From: Candidatus Gastranaerophilales bacterium | Lineage (GTDB): Bacteria; Cyanobacteriota; Vampirovibrionia; Gastranaerophilales; Gastranaerophilaceae | Direction of reading: 5' to 3' | Assembly (NCBI GenBank): GCA_905234865.1 | Contig: CAJOJE010000013.1 | Span: 1-47,630 of the forward strand | Length of the DNA stretch: 47,630 nucleotides | Shown here: piece after piece, positions 16,000-25,616 of the stretch | Position numbering within the stretch: position 1 is the stretch's first letter | Layout: the number at the start of each line of letters is the position of its first letter | Position numbers and translations under genes: made by a program | The notes under the pieces: model-generated | Told to the model about the DNA's origin: nothing | What the model saw: only the letters and a program-made list of their open reading frames with translations | Database searches by the model: none

Positions 16000-17310
16000 T
16001 TAATTTAAAACGCCGAATTTGGCTTTTTCTTTTTTAGTTTCAACAGCCTGATAAGACTTATTAATATCGGAAGCTCTCAAACCGAATAATTCCGGATGTT
16101 TAAGTTCGCCCGTTCCGAATACCAAGTGCATAAAGTTTTTTGTAACGTTAATTGCACTGAACATAGAAACCAAAACACCGATTGCAAGAGTTAATGCAAA
16201 CCCTTTAACCGTACCTGTTCCAAGTAGATAAAGAATGACACAGGTAATAATCGTTGACATATTTGAATCAAAAATACTGGTAAACGCTCTGTCAAAACCT
16301 GAGTTGATAGCGGTAAAGAGACTTCTCCCCGTTTTCAATTCTTCTTTTGTTCTTTCAAAGATAAGAATATTTGCATCGACCGCCATACCGATAGAAAGAA
16401 TAAATCCTGCAATACCTGCAAGGGTTAGCGTAACGGGAATTAACTTAAATATTGCAAATACGATAATCGAATAAATTACAAGAGCAACGCTTGCAATAAA
16501 CCCCGGAACCCTATAATAACAAATCATAAAGAGCATAACGAGAGAAATTCCGATTATGCCTGCAAATTTGGATTTATCAATACTGTCTTTACCGAGTGAC
16601 GGACCGACGGAATTTTCTTCGATAATTTTAGCTCCGACAGGCAAAGCGCCGGCATTTAAAAGGTCAACCATGTTTTTAACTTCGGAATATTCGAAGCCGC
16701 CTTCGCCGCCGCCTGAAATTTGAGCATGACCGCCTACGATTTCTTCGTTAATTCTCGGTGCGGATTGAAGCTTACCGTTGAAGAAAATTGCCATTTGTTG
16801 ACCAACGAGTTTTTTTGTTAAATCAGCAAATTTCCTTGCACCTTCAGCGTTGAATTCCAAAGAAACAACCCATTCGCCCGATGAAGAAGTTGAAGCCGAA
16901 GCTTTTTTCAAATCTTTACCGGTTAATCCCGTTGAAACCCATTCTTGCATGCCGTCAATCGTTTGTCCGGGTTCTTTAAATTCCAACTGGGCGGTTTCAC
17001 CTAAAAATTCTTTAGCTTTTTTTGTATCGGTAATGTTTGGTATTTCAACCATTAAACGCTTATCGCCGACTTTTTGAACGACGGTTTCACCGACACCCAA
17101 AGCATTAACCCTGTTTTCAATAGCATATTGCAAACTGTCCATGACATCCGGAGTAATTTTCTTTACATCCGATGACGGAACAGCTTCCAAAACGAGCCTT
17201 GCGCCGCCTACTAAATCCAATCCCAAAGACGTCGGTTTCATTTTAATGGCGACAAGTCCTGCGATTGCAAGTGCAACGATAATCCAAAACAGTATAATTT
17301 TGTTTTTCAT
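16000..17310 (-). CDS. secD: Protein translocase subunit SecD
   Basis: SecD forms the export motor with SecF. From the ATG at 17310, which has GGAG upstream, the protein has 436 residues, close to the short bacterial form. One membrane helix lies at about 5-22, followed by SLGLDLVGGARLVLE. A periplasmic P1 domain includes the ENRVNALGVGE block, and five C-terminal helices carry SVGPSLGKDSI and GMAVDANILIFERTKEE. The order secD-secF is standard. Transcription probably starts at the TTAAGA/TATATT promoter upstream. Confidence 0.95.
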   Translation of the reverse strand: MKNKIILFWIIVALAIAGLVAIKMKPTSLGLDLVGGARLVLEAVPSSDVKKITPDVMDSLQYAIENRVNALGVGETVVQKVGDKRLMVEIPNITDTKKAKEFLGETAQLEFKEPGQTIDGMQEWVSTGLTGKDLKKASASTSSSGEWVVSLEFNAEGARKFADLTKKLVGQQMAIFFNGKLQSAPRINEEIVGGHAQISGGGEGGFEYSEVKNMVDLLNAGALPVGAKIIEENSVGPSLGKDSIDKSKFAGIIGISLVMLFMICYYRVPGFIASVALVIYSIIVFAIFKLIPVTLTLAGIAGFILSIGMAVDANILIFERTKEELKTGRSLFTAINSGFDRAFTSIFDSNMSTIITCVILYLLGTGTVKGFALTLAIGVLVSMFSAINVTKNFMHLVFGTGELKHPELFGLRASDINKSYQAVETKKEKAKFGVLN

Positions 17311-17709
17311 TTTGTTATCACTCCTCAAATCTTTTCTTAAATAATATATCAAAAATTATTTTTTGTCTTAAAACTAAAAAACATTTACCAAACAGAACTA
17401 ATTCCGAATGAATAAATGCTTTTTTCTCCCTTTTTACAAGTCCGGTGACCGCTAAAATTTACTCTTTTGTTAATAATCCATAATAAAATTCCAATCTCTA
17501 AAACACCCGTATAGTAAGGGTTAAAGCCATCACTCCCTTCCTCGTTTCGATAATTAAAGTAAACCTAAAAATAACTTTAACTTCAAGTAAAAAAGTATTA
17601 AAAAAATTTTACATATAACCATGCCCCTTGTCACAATTAAGAAAAAAGATTTTTAAAAAACTTAATGAAAATATATTAAAAAAAATGAAAAAAAAGCCAA
17701 AGCGGACAA
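17311..17709. other. Divergent intergenic region secD / amiC
   Basis: About 400 AT-rich bases. On the minus strand TTAAGA (17366-17371) and TATATT (17343-17348) with a 17-base gap form a plausible secD promoter. No clear promoter for amiC and no credible gene were found. Poly-A and poly-T runs dominate 17580-17700. Confidence 0.45.
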
Positions 17710-19617
17710 ATGTTGATAAAATATGTAATCATGAGGAATTTTATCCGATATTTTATATTAATATTAACAATATTTTTAACTTCGTTTATGCCTTGTTTAT
17801 CAATCGAGAATTTAAAAATAGAAAATCTTATGTTTGATAATGCGGACGGAATTATTTTCGTTGAAACAAAAGGTGAGATAAACGAATTAAATACAATTAA
17901 AAAAGGTTATTTAAAAGAACCCGACAGAATATATATCGATATTGAAAATTCAATTTTAACGACACCGAAAAAAGAATATATACAAAAATATTCTTCCTTA
18001 AATAACGTAAAAATTTCCCAATTTTCAACAAACCCCGATATTGTAAGGCTTGTTTTCGAATATAATAATAATCTTGAGCTTGCAAATTTTAAAGTTTTAA
18101 AATCAAATAAGGGTTTATTTATTAAATTAAAAAAAGATACGGTAAAATCACCGAAATTAAAAACGGTATATAATAATACAAAAACGGAAGAAAGAAACGT
18201 TTATTGCAAAGGAACAAAAGCGGAACTTGTTCAGGAAAAAGAAGCGGACGATACGATAAATAAAGTTCCTTCAAGTGAAATTTTAAACGAAGTTGTAGCC
18301 GTAACAAAAAAGGATACGGAAAAAGAAAAATCCAAAATAACGGCGTCTAATTATTATATATCTTCCGTTTCAAGCGCAAAAAACGGTTTTTTAATTAACG
18401 GAGCGGGAAAAATTAACGTCATCCCTTCTTTTAAACTTACAAACCCCGACAGACTAATAATCGATCTTGACGATACAATCGTAAATCCCGAGATAAGAAA
18501 TTCCGTTTATAATATAAATTCCGAAAATCAAACGGGCGAAACGTTAAAAATAGGTCAAAACAATCAAAGTATTGCAAGACTTGTTATTGAAGGAGAAAAC
18601 GCAAAAGATTACAGATGGATAATTTCTCCCGATTCAAAAACAATGTATTTAACAAATAAAAAAAATGTTATAAATACAACAATGTCCGATATAAACGCCA
18701 ACCTTAAAAAATCGGCGTATTCAAACTCGAACGGACAGGATATAATCGCCCTTACGTTTGATGACTCCGTTTGTTACGGTATTTTTGAAGAAAATTCAAA
18801 TTTGTATCTTGATATAGTTAATTTGGAAACTTTTGAAGATGAAATTTTAGACCCGATTAAAAGAGCGGGGTTTGAATATAAAACAATAAGGCTTGCTCTT
18901 GATAAATTCAGATTTATTGTCCCAATCGGAGAAAAAACCTATAACGTTAAAACAAACCCCGATAATACGGAAATAAGAATAGCGACAAAGCCCGTCGTTA
19001 AAGAGAGAAAATCAATAGGTTCAATCCTTCTGCCCGTTGCGGCAACAAAAAAAGATACGTCGGAAATTTCAAATTATTTTACGGTGGTAATTGATGCAGG
19101 TCATGGCGGAAGTGATGTCGGAGCAACAAGAGAAGGGATATACGAAAAAGATATCACTTTAAAAATCGCAAAAATGATTGAAAAAAATTTAAACAAGAAA
19201 AAAGTTAAAACGTATATGGTAAGAAATAAAGATATTTACGTTTCTCTGGCAGACAGGTCAATATTTTCTAACGAAAAAAACCCCGACCTTTTTGTTTCAA
19301 TCCATGTAAATTCAAGCACAAACGAAGAAATAACGGGCATAGAAACACATTGGTGGAAAGAGGACAGTTTAAATTATGCAAAATCGGTGCATAACGAAAT
19401 GACAAAAAAGAATAAAACATGGAAAACAAAAGACAGGGGTTTATTCAAATCGCAATTTTATGTTATAAATCATACGGAAGCACCTGCAATTTTGTGTGAA
19501 ATCGGTTTTATTTCAAATACAGGCGAAAGAAATGAAATCATAAAAGAAAAAAGACAACAGGAAATCGCCGATGCCATTAGCGACGGAATATACAACTATT
19601 TAAAGACGAGAAAATAA
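17710..19617 (+). CDS. amiC: N-acetylmuramoyl-L-alanine amidase with AMIN-like domains
   Basis: The enzyme cuts the bond between muramic acid and the peptide stem, separating cells or remodelling the wall. An N-terminal hydrophobic signal segment (about 8-31) is followed by three AMIN-like beta domains (roughly 33-130, 210-310, 330-430), which target the protein to peptidoglycan. The C-terminal Amidase_3 domain has zinc ligands H465 (DAGHGG), E479 (GIYEKD) and H532 (SIHVN), and catalytic E597 (CEIGF). Total 635 residues. The start is uncertain: ATG at 17710 or 17731, neither with a strong SD. murI begins one base after the stop, so the two wall genes form an operon. The symbol is by type; amiA/amiC assignment is not certain. 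Confidence 0.92.
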   Translation: MLIKYVIMRNFIRYFILILTIFLTSFMPCLSIENLKIENLMFDNADGIIFVETKGEINELNTIKKGYLKEPDRIYIDIENSILTTPKKEYIQKYSSLNNVKISQFSTNPDIVRLVFEYNNNLELANFKVLKSNKGLFIKLKKDTVKSPKLKTVYNNTKTEERNVYCKGTKAELVQEKEADDTINKVPSSEILNEVVAVTKKDTEKEKSKITASNYYISSVSSAKNGFLINGAGKINVIPSFKLTNPDRLIIDLDDTIVNPEIRNSVYNINSENQTGETLKIGQNNQSIARLVIEGENAKDYRWIISPDSKTMYLTNKKNVINTTMSDINANLKKSAYSNSNGQDIIALTFDDSVCYGIFEENSNLYLDIVNLETFEDEILDPIKRAGFEYKTIRLALDKFRFIVPIGEKTYNVKTNPDNTEIRIATKPVVKERKSIGSILLPVAATKKDTSEISNYFTVVIDAGHGGSDVGATREGIYEKDITLKIAKMIEKNLNKKKVKTYMVRNKDIYVSLADRSIFSNEKNPDLFVSIHVNSSTNEEITGIETHWWKEDSLNYAKSVHNEMTKKNKTWKTKDRGLFKSQFYVINHTEAPAILCEIGFISNTGERNEIIKEKRQQEIADAISDGIYNYLKTRK

Positions 19618-19618
19618 A

Positions 19619-20377
19619 ATGGAAAATAAAATTACAACGGGAGTTTTTGATTCGGGAGTAGGAGGTTTAAGCGTCCTTAAAAAGATTATGTTAAACGGCG
19701 GAAATTATATTTATTTCGGCGATACAAAAAATCTTCCTTACGGAAACAAAACAAAAGAAGAAATTATTTTTTTTACAAGAAACATAATTAATTTTTTTAT
19801 AGAAAAAAACGCAACTCAGGTCGTCATGGCTTGCAATACAAGTTCTGCACTGGCGTATGAAGTTTTACAAAAAGAATTTAAAGACAAAATTAAAATTTTC
19901 CCCCTAATTCAAACAGCCGCTCCGAAAATAGCGACATCGGGCAAAAAAATCGGCATTATGGCAACGGAAGCAACGTATAAAAGCAGAGCTTATACAAAAG
20001 AATTATTAAAATATAATCGAAATCTTGAAATACTTGAAATTCCCTGCCCAAAGTTTGTTCCCATCGTTGAAAACAAACTGTACGACAAAAAAGAAAGCAT
20101 AGATAATATCAAAAAAACGGTTAGAGAATTTGTAAATTTCAAAGCCGATAGAGTTATTTTAGGGTGTACTCATTATCCTTATTTATTACCGATTATGACA
20201 AAATACGCCCCGAGAGAACTTTTTACGGATCCTGCGGATTATATGGCGGAAAAAATTCAAAAGAGCAATACTCCTTTAAATATTGAATTTTATGTATCCG
20301 ATAATCCCGACAAATTTGTTGATAACGCTAAAATCTTTATGGATATTAAATCGGTGCATAAAATTGATTTACAATAA
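19619..20377 (+). CDS. murI: Glutamate racemase
   Basis: MurI converts L-glutamate to D-glutamate for the peptidoglycan stem peptide. The 252-residue protein shows GVFDSGVGGLSVL (D11 region), MACNTSSA with catalytic C72, and GCTHYPYLLP with the second catalytic C183, the standard two-base arrangement. It lies one base after the amidase stop, which couples synthesis and turnover of peptidoglycan. The next gene, rpsU, has its own promoter. Confidence 0.96.
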   Translation: MENKITTGVFDSGVGGLSVLKKIMLNGGNYIYFGDTKNLPYGNKTKEEIIFFTRNIINFFIEKNATQVVMACNTSSALAYEVLQKEFKDKIKIFPLIQTAAPKIATSGKKIGIMATEATYKSRAYTKELLKYNRNLEILEIPCPKFVPIVENKLYDKKESIDNIKKTVREFVNFKADRVILGCTHYPYLLPIMTKYAPRELFTDPADYMAEKIQKSNTPLNIEFYVSDNPDKFVDNAKIFMDIKSVHKIDLQ

Positions 20378-20411
20378 AAAAATAATTTTAGCTCAAACTC
20401 TTACCCCACGA

Positions 20412-20440
20412 TTGACATGGGATTTTGTTTTTGTTAAATT
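20412..20440 (+). promoter_or_regulatory. rpsU promoter
   Basis: TTGACA (20412-20417) and TAAATT (20435-20440) are separated by 17 bases. The element matches the S10 operon promoter along most of its length, including the ATTTTGTTT spacer core. Confidence 0.65.
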
Positions 20441-20484
20441 ACTGATAAACAGTACAAAATTCTTTTAAAAGGAGGTGAAAAAAC

Positions 20485-20658
20485 GTGCCTGAAGTAAGAG
20501 TAAGAGAAAACGAAAATATCGAAAGCGCTCTTAAACGCTTTAAGAAAAAAATTCAAAAAGCAGGAATCTTATCTGAAATCAAACGCAGAGAAAGATACGA
20601 AAAGCCTTCCGTTAAGAGAAAAAGAAAATCGGAAGCAGCAAGAAAAAGAAGAGTGTAA
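20485..20658 (+). CDS. rpsU: 30S ribosomal protein S21
   Basis: bS21 acts in translation initiation near the mRNA exit and the anti-SD of 16S rRNA. The 57-residue protein starts with GTG, preceded by a near-perfect SD (AAAGGAGGTG). It reads [20 protein letters not shown], continues with [20 protein letters not shown], and ends in a run of Lys and Arg, all typical. It leads the rpsU-yajQ-nadK-recN group. A GC-rich hairpin follows its stop codon and may limit read-through to the other genes. Confidence 0.95.
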   Translation: MPEVRVRENENIESALKRFKKKIQKAGILSEIKRRERYEKPSVKRKRKSEAARKRRV

Positions 20659-20667
20659 TAAAAAACA

Positions 20668-20700
20668 GGGGGTTTAACCACCCCCGTTTTTAAATCGGGG
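20668..20700 (+). terminator. Terminator/attenuator with an alternative hairpin after rpsU
   Basis: GGGGG (20668-20672) pairs with CCCCC (20681-20685), followed by GTTTTT, giving a short intrinsic terminator. The same CCCCC can instead pair with CGGGG (20696-20700), which lies at the yajQ ribosome-binding site. The two folds exclude each other. Confidence 0.55.
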
Positions 20701-20710
20701 AGTTTTTAAA

Positions 20711-21211
20711 ATGGCAAAAGAATGCAGCTTTGATATAGTATCGGAATTTGACAAACAAGAATTGGTTAATGCAATCGACCAAACCAAAAGAGATATTTCG
20801 GCAAGATTTGATTTAAAAGATTCTAATTCCGATGTAATTTTGGAAGCCGACAAAACAATTACGATTACCACAAACGACGAAATGAAGCTAAAAAATATCG
20901 TCGATATTTTGCAGTCCAAAATGGTAAAAAGAAATTTAAGCATAAAAATTCTCGACCCGAAACCCTTTGAAAACGCTCTCGGCGGAAACGTTAAGCAGGT
21001 TTTCAACTTAAAAAAAGGTTTAACACAAGATTTAGCAAAAAAAATAACATCAGAAATTAAAAATTCCAAATTAAAAGTACAAGCCTCGATACAAGGCGAA
21101 CAAATAAGAGTAACGGGGAAAAGCAAAGACGATCTTCAAGAAGTCATTAAACTTATAAGAAGTAAAGAAGATGTTTTTCAAATTCCTCTACAATTTGTAA
21201 ATTACAGATAA
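20711..21211 (+). CDS. yajQ: YajQ family nucleotide-binding protein
   Basis: YajQ proteins are small double-RRM-like proteins; in Xanthomonas one binds cyclic di-GMP. The 166 residues fit the family: the start AKECSFDIVSEFDKQELVNA, SARFDLKDSNSD, KPFENALGGNVKQVF-type centre and the end SKEDVFQIPLQFVNYR. It lies between rpsU and nadK, with the nadK ATG one base after its stop. The cellular role in this lineage is unknown. Confidence 0.93.
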   Translation: MAKECSFDIVSEFDKQELVNAIDQTKRDISARFDLKDSNSDVILEADKTITITTNDEMKLKNIVDILQSKMVKRNLSIKILDPKPFENALGGNVKQVFNLKKGLTQDLAKKITSEIKNSKLKVQASIQGEQIRVTGKSKDDLQEVIKLIRSKEDVFQIPLQFVNYR

Positions 21212-21212
21212 A

Positions 21213-22007
21213 ATGATTGATTTAAAAAAAGCAAAAGTTGTATATAAGCCCACAATAGAAAATGCAAAAGAATATGCCTCAAATATTGCAAAAAAATTGG
21301 GGTGCGAGTTTTGCACAATTAACGAAATAACAAATTCCGCAAGCGTTATCATTGTTATTGGCGGCGACGGTACTCTTTTAAGGTGCGTAAGGTATGCAAG
21401 CGAATATGACATACCTGTTTTTGGTTTTAACATGGGGCGTTTGGGCTTTTTATCTCAAGCCGATTTAAAAGAGGAAGATTACGTTCTTGAAAAACTTTTG
21501 AACGGTGATTTTAGAATTGAAGAAAGATTAATGTTATCCGATACAAAAGGAAATACTGCACTAAATGATATCGTGATAAAAAATGCGGAATACACTAAAA
21601 CTTCGGAACTTGAACTTTTAATAAATAATAAACCTGTATGTTCTTACCTTGCCGACGGTCTTATTATTTCTACCCCGACAGGTTCAACCGCATATAACTT
21701 ATCGGCGGGAGGTGCGGTTATTGCGCCTGAAATAGAATGCATAACGATAGTCCCGATTTGTGCTCATACTTTAAGCGCACGTCCGATAGTCGTTTCTGCC
21801 GATGATACCATAACCATCAGACTACATTCAAAATCAAAATATTTTCTTATATCGGACGGAACGTCAAAAGATATCGAAGAAACATCGGTTACAATCAAAA
21901 AGCATACAAAAAAAGCCGAGTTAATTCTTTTAAACTCCGAAAATAAAAGTTTTTACGACGTTTTAAGAACAAAATTACATTGGGGAGTTGCACCCGGAGA
22001 AAAATGA
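21213..22007 (+). CDS. nadK: NAD kinase
   Basis: NadK phosphorylates NAD to NADP, the only route to NADP(H). The GGDGT motif is at 50-54 (VIGGDGTLLR), with FGFNMGRLGFLSQ next, the ADGLIISTPTGSTAYNLSAGG region in the C-terminal half and the HTLSARPIVV strand. At 264 residues it is a compact member of the family. It is coupled to yajQ upstream and overlaps recN by four bases (ATGA). The pairing nadK-recN is common in bacteria. Confidence 0.95.
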   Translation: MIDLKKAKVVYKPTIENAKEYASNIAKKLGCEFCTINEITNSASVIIVIGGDGTLLRCVRYASEYDIPVFGFNMGRLGFLSQADLKEEDYVLEKLLNGDFRIEERLMLSDTKGNTALNDIVIKNAEYTKTSELELLINNKPVCSYLADGLIISTPTGSTAYNLSAGGAVIAPEIECITIVPICAHTLSARPIVVSADDTITIRLHSKSKYFLISDGTSKDIEETSVTIKKHTKKAELILLNSENKSFYDVLRTKLHWGVAPGEK

Positions 22008-23608
22008 TAAAGTCAATTTTAATAAAAAATTTCATTCTTATTGATTTTATGGAGCTGAATTTTGATAAAGGCTTTAACGTTTTCTTAGGTGAAACCGGAG
22101 CCGGAAAAAGCATCATAATAAAATCCATTGATACGGTTTTAGGCGCAAAAATTTCAAAAGATGTTTTAAAGGATAATAAAATTAAAGGGCTAATTGAAAT
22201 TACTTTTGATGATAACGGGGAAGAACTCATTATATCAAGAGAAATTTCAACAACGGGAACAAAATGCAGGATAAACGGAGTTCTTGTAAGCATAGACGAA
22301 ATTAAAAAAGAGCGTGAAAGATTAATCGACATACATACCCAGTTTGAAACATACACATATATGTCCTCAAAAAACCACATCAAACTTCTTGATTCATACA
22401 TAACAATGAAAGATGAAAGTTTTTGCACACAATTAAATGAACAGGAAATCGAGTTTAAAAGATACAAAGAAGCAAAAACGCTGCTTGAAAAAATTAACGA
22501 GCAATCATCATCAAACAAAGAAAGACTTGACCTTTTAAGATTTCAAGTTGATGAAATCGAAAAAGCGGAAATAGAAGAAAACGAAGAAGAAGAATTAAAT
22601 AAAGAATTAGAAATTTTATCAAACGTACAAGAATTAAAAGAACTGTCCTACGGGGTTCATTTTACGCTGGGCGGAGAAGATAACTCTATTTTGGAAGCAA
22701 TGTCAAAAATCGGATATAATATATCAAAAATAAAAGATTTTGACCCGAATATGAAAGAGGTTGAAGAAAATTTTTATAATTCGCTCGAAATTTTAAGAGA
22801 TGTAAATTCAACGCTTAGGAGCTACTCGGATTCTCTGGAAGATAATCCGCAAAGACTTGATGAGATTAATGAAAGGCTTGAATTAATCCAAAAATTAAAA
22901 AGAAAATACGGAGATATTTTTGAAGCATACGAAAAATTTAAAAATGAACTTGAAACTTTGGAAAAGGAAAACATTTCATCAAAAGATTTAGAAGAAGAAA
23001 TCGAAAGTCTTTTAGTTTCAATGGAAAAATTATCTACGGAAATTGAAGAAAAAAGAAAGCTTTATGCAAAAGAGTTATCGGAAAAAATTATAATCGAATT
23101 AAAGAAACTCGAATTTGAATATCCGAATTTCCAAATTGAAGTAAGAGAAACGGAATTAAACGCAAAAGGTAAAAACGACATTGAATTTATGCTGACGACA
23201 AACCTTTCAAAATCACTGTCACCTCTAGTTAAATCAGCCTCGGGCGGAGAAATTTCAAGAATTATGCTTGCGCTTAAAACCGTTTTTGCGCTTTCTGATA
23301 AAGTTTCAACGGTTATATTTGATGAAATTGATACGGGAATTTCAGGTAAAACCTCTTGCATGGTGGCAGAAGAAATTAAAGAATTATCCAAAACGAAACA
23401 AGTTTTTGCCATAACACACCAACCGATTATTGCCGCAAAATCAAACGGCGGATATTGGATATCAAAAAGCCAAAAGGACGGAGTAACAAACGTTCTTGCA
23501 ACCAAATTGGATGAAAATAAAAAAATAGAAGCCCTTGCTCAATTATCATCGGGCGTTATAAACGAACAATCGCTAAGTTTTGCAAAAGAATTGTTACTGA
23601 AAAATTAA
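22004..23608 (+). CDS. recN: DNA repair protein RecN
   Basis: RecN is an SMC-like ATPase that acts in recombination repair of double-strand breaks. From the ATG at 22004, with GGAG before it, the protein has 534 residues. The Walker A motif is GETGAGKS (29-36). A long coiled coil rich in Glu, Lys and Leu occupies about 150-350. The signature ASGGEISRIMLALK, Walker B VIFDEIDTG and the H-loop ITHQPIIAAK follow near the C-terminus. The start overlaps the nadK stop. No terminator was recognised directly after it. Confidence 0.95.
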   Translation: MIKSILIKNFILIDFMELNFDKGFNVFLGETGAGKSIIIKSIDTVLGAKISKDVLKDNKIKGLIEITFDDNGEELIISREISTTGTKCRINGVLVSIDEIKKERERLIDIHTQFETYTYMSSKNHIKLLDSYITMKDESFCTQLNEQEIEFKRYKEAKTLLEKINEQSSSNKERLDLLRFQVDEIEKAEIEENEEEELNKELEILSNVQELKELSYGVHFTLGGEDNSILEAMSKIGYNISKIKDFDPNMKEVEENFYNSLEILRDVNSTLRSYSDSLEDNPQRLDEINERLELIQKLKRKYGDIFEAYEKFKNELETLEKENISSKDLEEEIESLLVSMEKLSTEIEEKRKLYAKELSEKIIIELKKLEFEYPNFQIEVRETELNAKGKNDIEFMLTTNLSKSLSPLVKSASGGEISRIMLALKTVFALSDKVSTVIFDEIDTGISGKTSCMVAEEIKELSKTKQVFAITHQPIIAAKSNGGYWISKSQKDGVTNVLATKLDENKKIEALAQLSSGVINEQSLSFAKELLLKN

Positions 23609-23988
23609 CGCTTAAATCTTCTTATGTTTTGTTTATAAATTATAACTTGGCAATAAACATACGGCTTTTAAAAGACAGATAAATTTACGATAAAATTTTT
23701 AAAATTATCATCCCGATTTAATACAAAAATCATTGGAAGTTATTTCTTAGACAAAGTATTTATAAAAAATTCCGAATAATTTTATTGCAAAATAAATAAT
23801 TGTTCCTTTTTTATCGGATATTGAAAACTTATTTGGTAAGATAGTTTAAAGAGTTTTGGCAGATATCATATTTGAGTTGTCAAAATAAATTATATTAAAT
23901 ACAGCAAAAAATCGGACGAAATACGCCCGATTTTGAAAAATTTTTGCAAAGAATTTGAAAAAGTGGTTTGAAAAATAATTTTTGAAAA
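23609..23988. other. Convergent intergenic region recN / rpsI
   Basis: About 380 AT-rich bases between two convergent operons. Apart from the rpsI-side terminator at 23904-23935 I see no gene and no strong repeat. Confidence 0.5.
23904..23935 (-). terminator. Terminator of the infA-rpsI operon
   Basis: AAATCGG and CCGATTT arms, with an inner CG pair, enclose a short loop. On the minus strand the hairpin is followed by six Ts. Confidence 0.75.
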
Positions 23989-24393
23989 TTATCTTTTTGA
24001 GAACTGAAATCTTTTTCTTGCTCTTTTTCTACCGTATTTTTTACGTTCTTTAATTCTTGAATCTCTTGTAAGCAAGCCTTCTTGTTTCAAAACAGGTTTA
24101 TATTCTTCATTCATTGCAAGAAGTGCTCTTGAGACAGCATGTTTAATCGCATCGGCTTGTGCGCTGACACCGCCGCCCACAGCTTTAACTCTGATATCAA
24201 GTTTATCTTGGTTATCCGTTAAAACCAAAGGTCTAAAAATTAACATCTCTAAAGAAGGACGGTTACCAAAATAGCCTTTCAAAGTTTTGCCGTTGACAAA
24301 AATTCTACCTTTGCCGGAAACAACTTTAGCTACGGCAATTGAGCATTTTCTTCTGCCTGTTTTTACGATTTCGTTTTTATTTTCAACTGCCAT
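23989..24393 (-). CDS. rpsI: 30S ribosomal protein S9
   Basis: uS9 reaches the P-site tRNA with its C-terminal tail. Seen are GRRKCSIAVAKVVSGKGRIF, VKAVGGGVSAQADAIKHAVS and the C-terminal KYGRKRARKRFQFSKR with the conserved terminal KR. Length 134. The start overlaps the rplM stop by one base. In cyanobacteria rpmE and prfA usually come next, but here a terminator follows and those genes are 15-17 kb away. Confidence 0.97.
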   Translation of the reverse strand: MAVENKNEIVKTGRRKCSIAVAKVVSGKGRIFVNGKTLKGYFGNRPSLEMLIFRPLVLTDNQDKLDIRVKAVGGGVSAQADAIKHAVSRALLAMNEEYKPVLKQEGLLTRDSRIKERKKYGRKRARKRFQFSKR

Positions 24394-24836
24394 TATTTGT
24401 TTTCTCCTTTAAACTCATATTTAACAGGTTTTTGTGCAGCATGTTCATGCTTATCGCCTGTATAAATTTTCAACTTTGTGAATTGTTGTTGACCTAATGT
24501 ATTATGAGGAAGCATACCTTTAACGGCTTTTTCCAAAGGAAGTCTTGCATCTTTCTCCATTAATTCTTTAAAAGAAGCTTGACGAAGCCCGCCCGGATAA
24601 CCTGTGTGGTGGTAATACATTTTATCGGTTTCCTTAGCGCCGGTTACTTTGATTTTGTCAGCGTTAATAACAATTACAAAATCTCCTGTATCAACATTAG
24701 GCGTATATTGCGGTTTATGTTTGCCACGAAGAAGATTTGCAACAACAACGGCAACTCTGCCCAAGTGTTGTCCTTCAGCATCTATTAAATGCCATTTTCT
24801 TTCTACTTCAAGCGGCTTTGCGCTATAAGTTTTCAT
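24393..24836 (-). CDS. rplM: 50S ribosomal protein L13
   Basis: uL13 is an early-assembly protein of the large subunit. The sequence contains [37 protein letters not shown], the [13 protein letters not shown] signature and [14 protein letters not shown]. It has 147 residues. Its start codon lies inside the end of truA (14-base overlap), so its ribosome-binding site is in truA coding sequence. Confidence 0.97.
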   Translation of the reverse strand: MKTYSAKPLEVERKWHLIDAEGQHLGRVAVVVANLLRGKHKPQYTPNVDTGDFVIVINADKIKVTGAKETDKMYYHHTGYPGGLRQASFKELMEKDARLPLEKAVKGMLPHNTLGQQQFTKLKIYTGDKHEHAAQKPVKYEFKGENK

Positions 24837-25614
24837 TTATAATGCCTTTCATTAGTTTATCTACATAAATTTCAGGATTATCATACCCTGTTTTAATCAG
24901 CGTGAGCCCAACGGGAGAAACATTCGCTCCTGCGTTTTTTCTCATTTTTGAGTTTAAAACGTACTCCATATAGTCTTGGGTTAAATTTTTAGATTCTATA
25001 AGGAATAATGTACCCACTATTGCTCTTACCATATTATAGAGAAATCTGTTCCCGACAATATCAATAAGAATATACCCGTAAACATCTTTTCTTACATTTG
25101 CATAATAAATAATGCAATCTACATAAGGATTAGAAGAAACGGATTTAAAACAACTAAAATCATGCTCACCCAAAATATAATTTAAACAGTTATTCATCCT
25201 CTCGATATTCAATTGCATTCGATTATGTAAAACATTAATATCAAAAGGAGATGAGATAAGATTGTTATTAATTACATACCGGTAATGCCTGTAAGTTGCG
25301 GATTTCTGAGCATGAAAAGAAGCAACATTTTCAATTTCAAAAACCCTTACACCCGAAGGCAAAAGAGCGTTTAAGGAAAGAAGAAACTTATTTTTATCTT
25401 GAACTTTATCTTCAAAATCAAAATGTGCCGACTGATTATATGCGCTAACGCCCCTATCGGTTCTTCCCGCCATAACGACTTTAGTTTTATTATTTTTTGT
25501 CAAAGTGCAAAGTGCTTTTATAAGCTCTCCTTGAACAGTAATTCCTTCTTTTTGAATTTGCGAACCCCAAAAATCGGAACCGTTATATTCAAAAGAGATT
25601 TTGTACCTGTTCAA
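24823..25614 (-). CDS. truA: tRNA pseudouridine synthase A
   Basis: TruA makes pseudouridine at positions 38-40 of the tRNA anticodon stem. The catalytic Asp is D53 in [13 protein letters not shown]. Other conserved parts are [12 protein letters not shown] near the start, [16 protein letters not shown] and [13 protein letters not shown]. The protein has 263 residues. The position between rplQ and rplM is the order known in cyanobacteria. It starts two bases after the rplQ stop and overlaps rplM. Confidence 0.96.
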   Translation of the reverse strand: MNRYKISFEYNGSDFWGSQIQKEGITVQGELIKALCTLTKNNKTKVVMAGRTDRGVSAYNQSAHFDFEDKVQDKNKFLLSLNALLPSGVRVFEIENVASFHAQKSATYRHYRYVINNNLISSPFDINVLHNRMQLNIERMNNCLNYILGEHDFSCFKSVSSNPYVDCIIYYANVRKDVYGYILIDIVGNRFLYNMVRAIVGTLFLIESKNLTQDYMEYVLNSKMRKNAGANVSPVGLTLIKTGYDNPEIYVDKLMKGIINENL

Positions 25615-25616
25615 TT

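Noticed and set aside
17628-17837. Lys-rich 69-codon frame before amiC
   Set aside because: It is a run of A-rich sequence overlapping amiC in another frame, without an SD.
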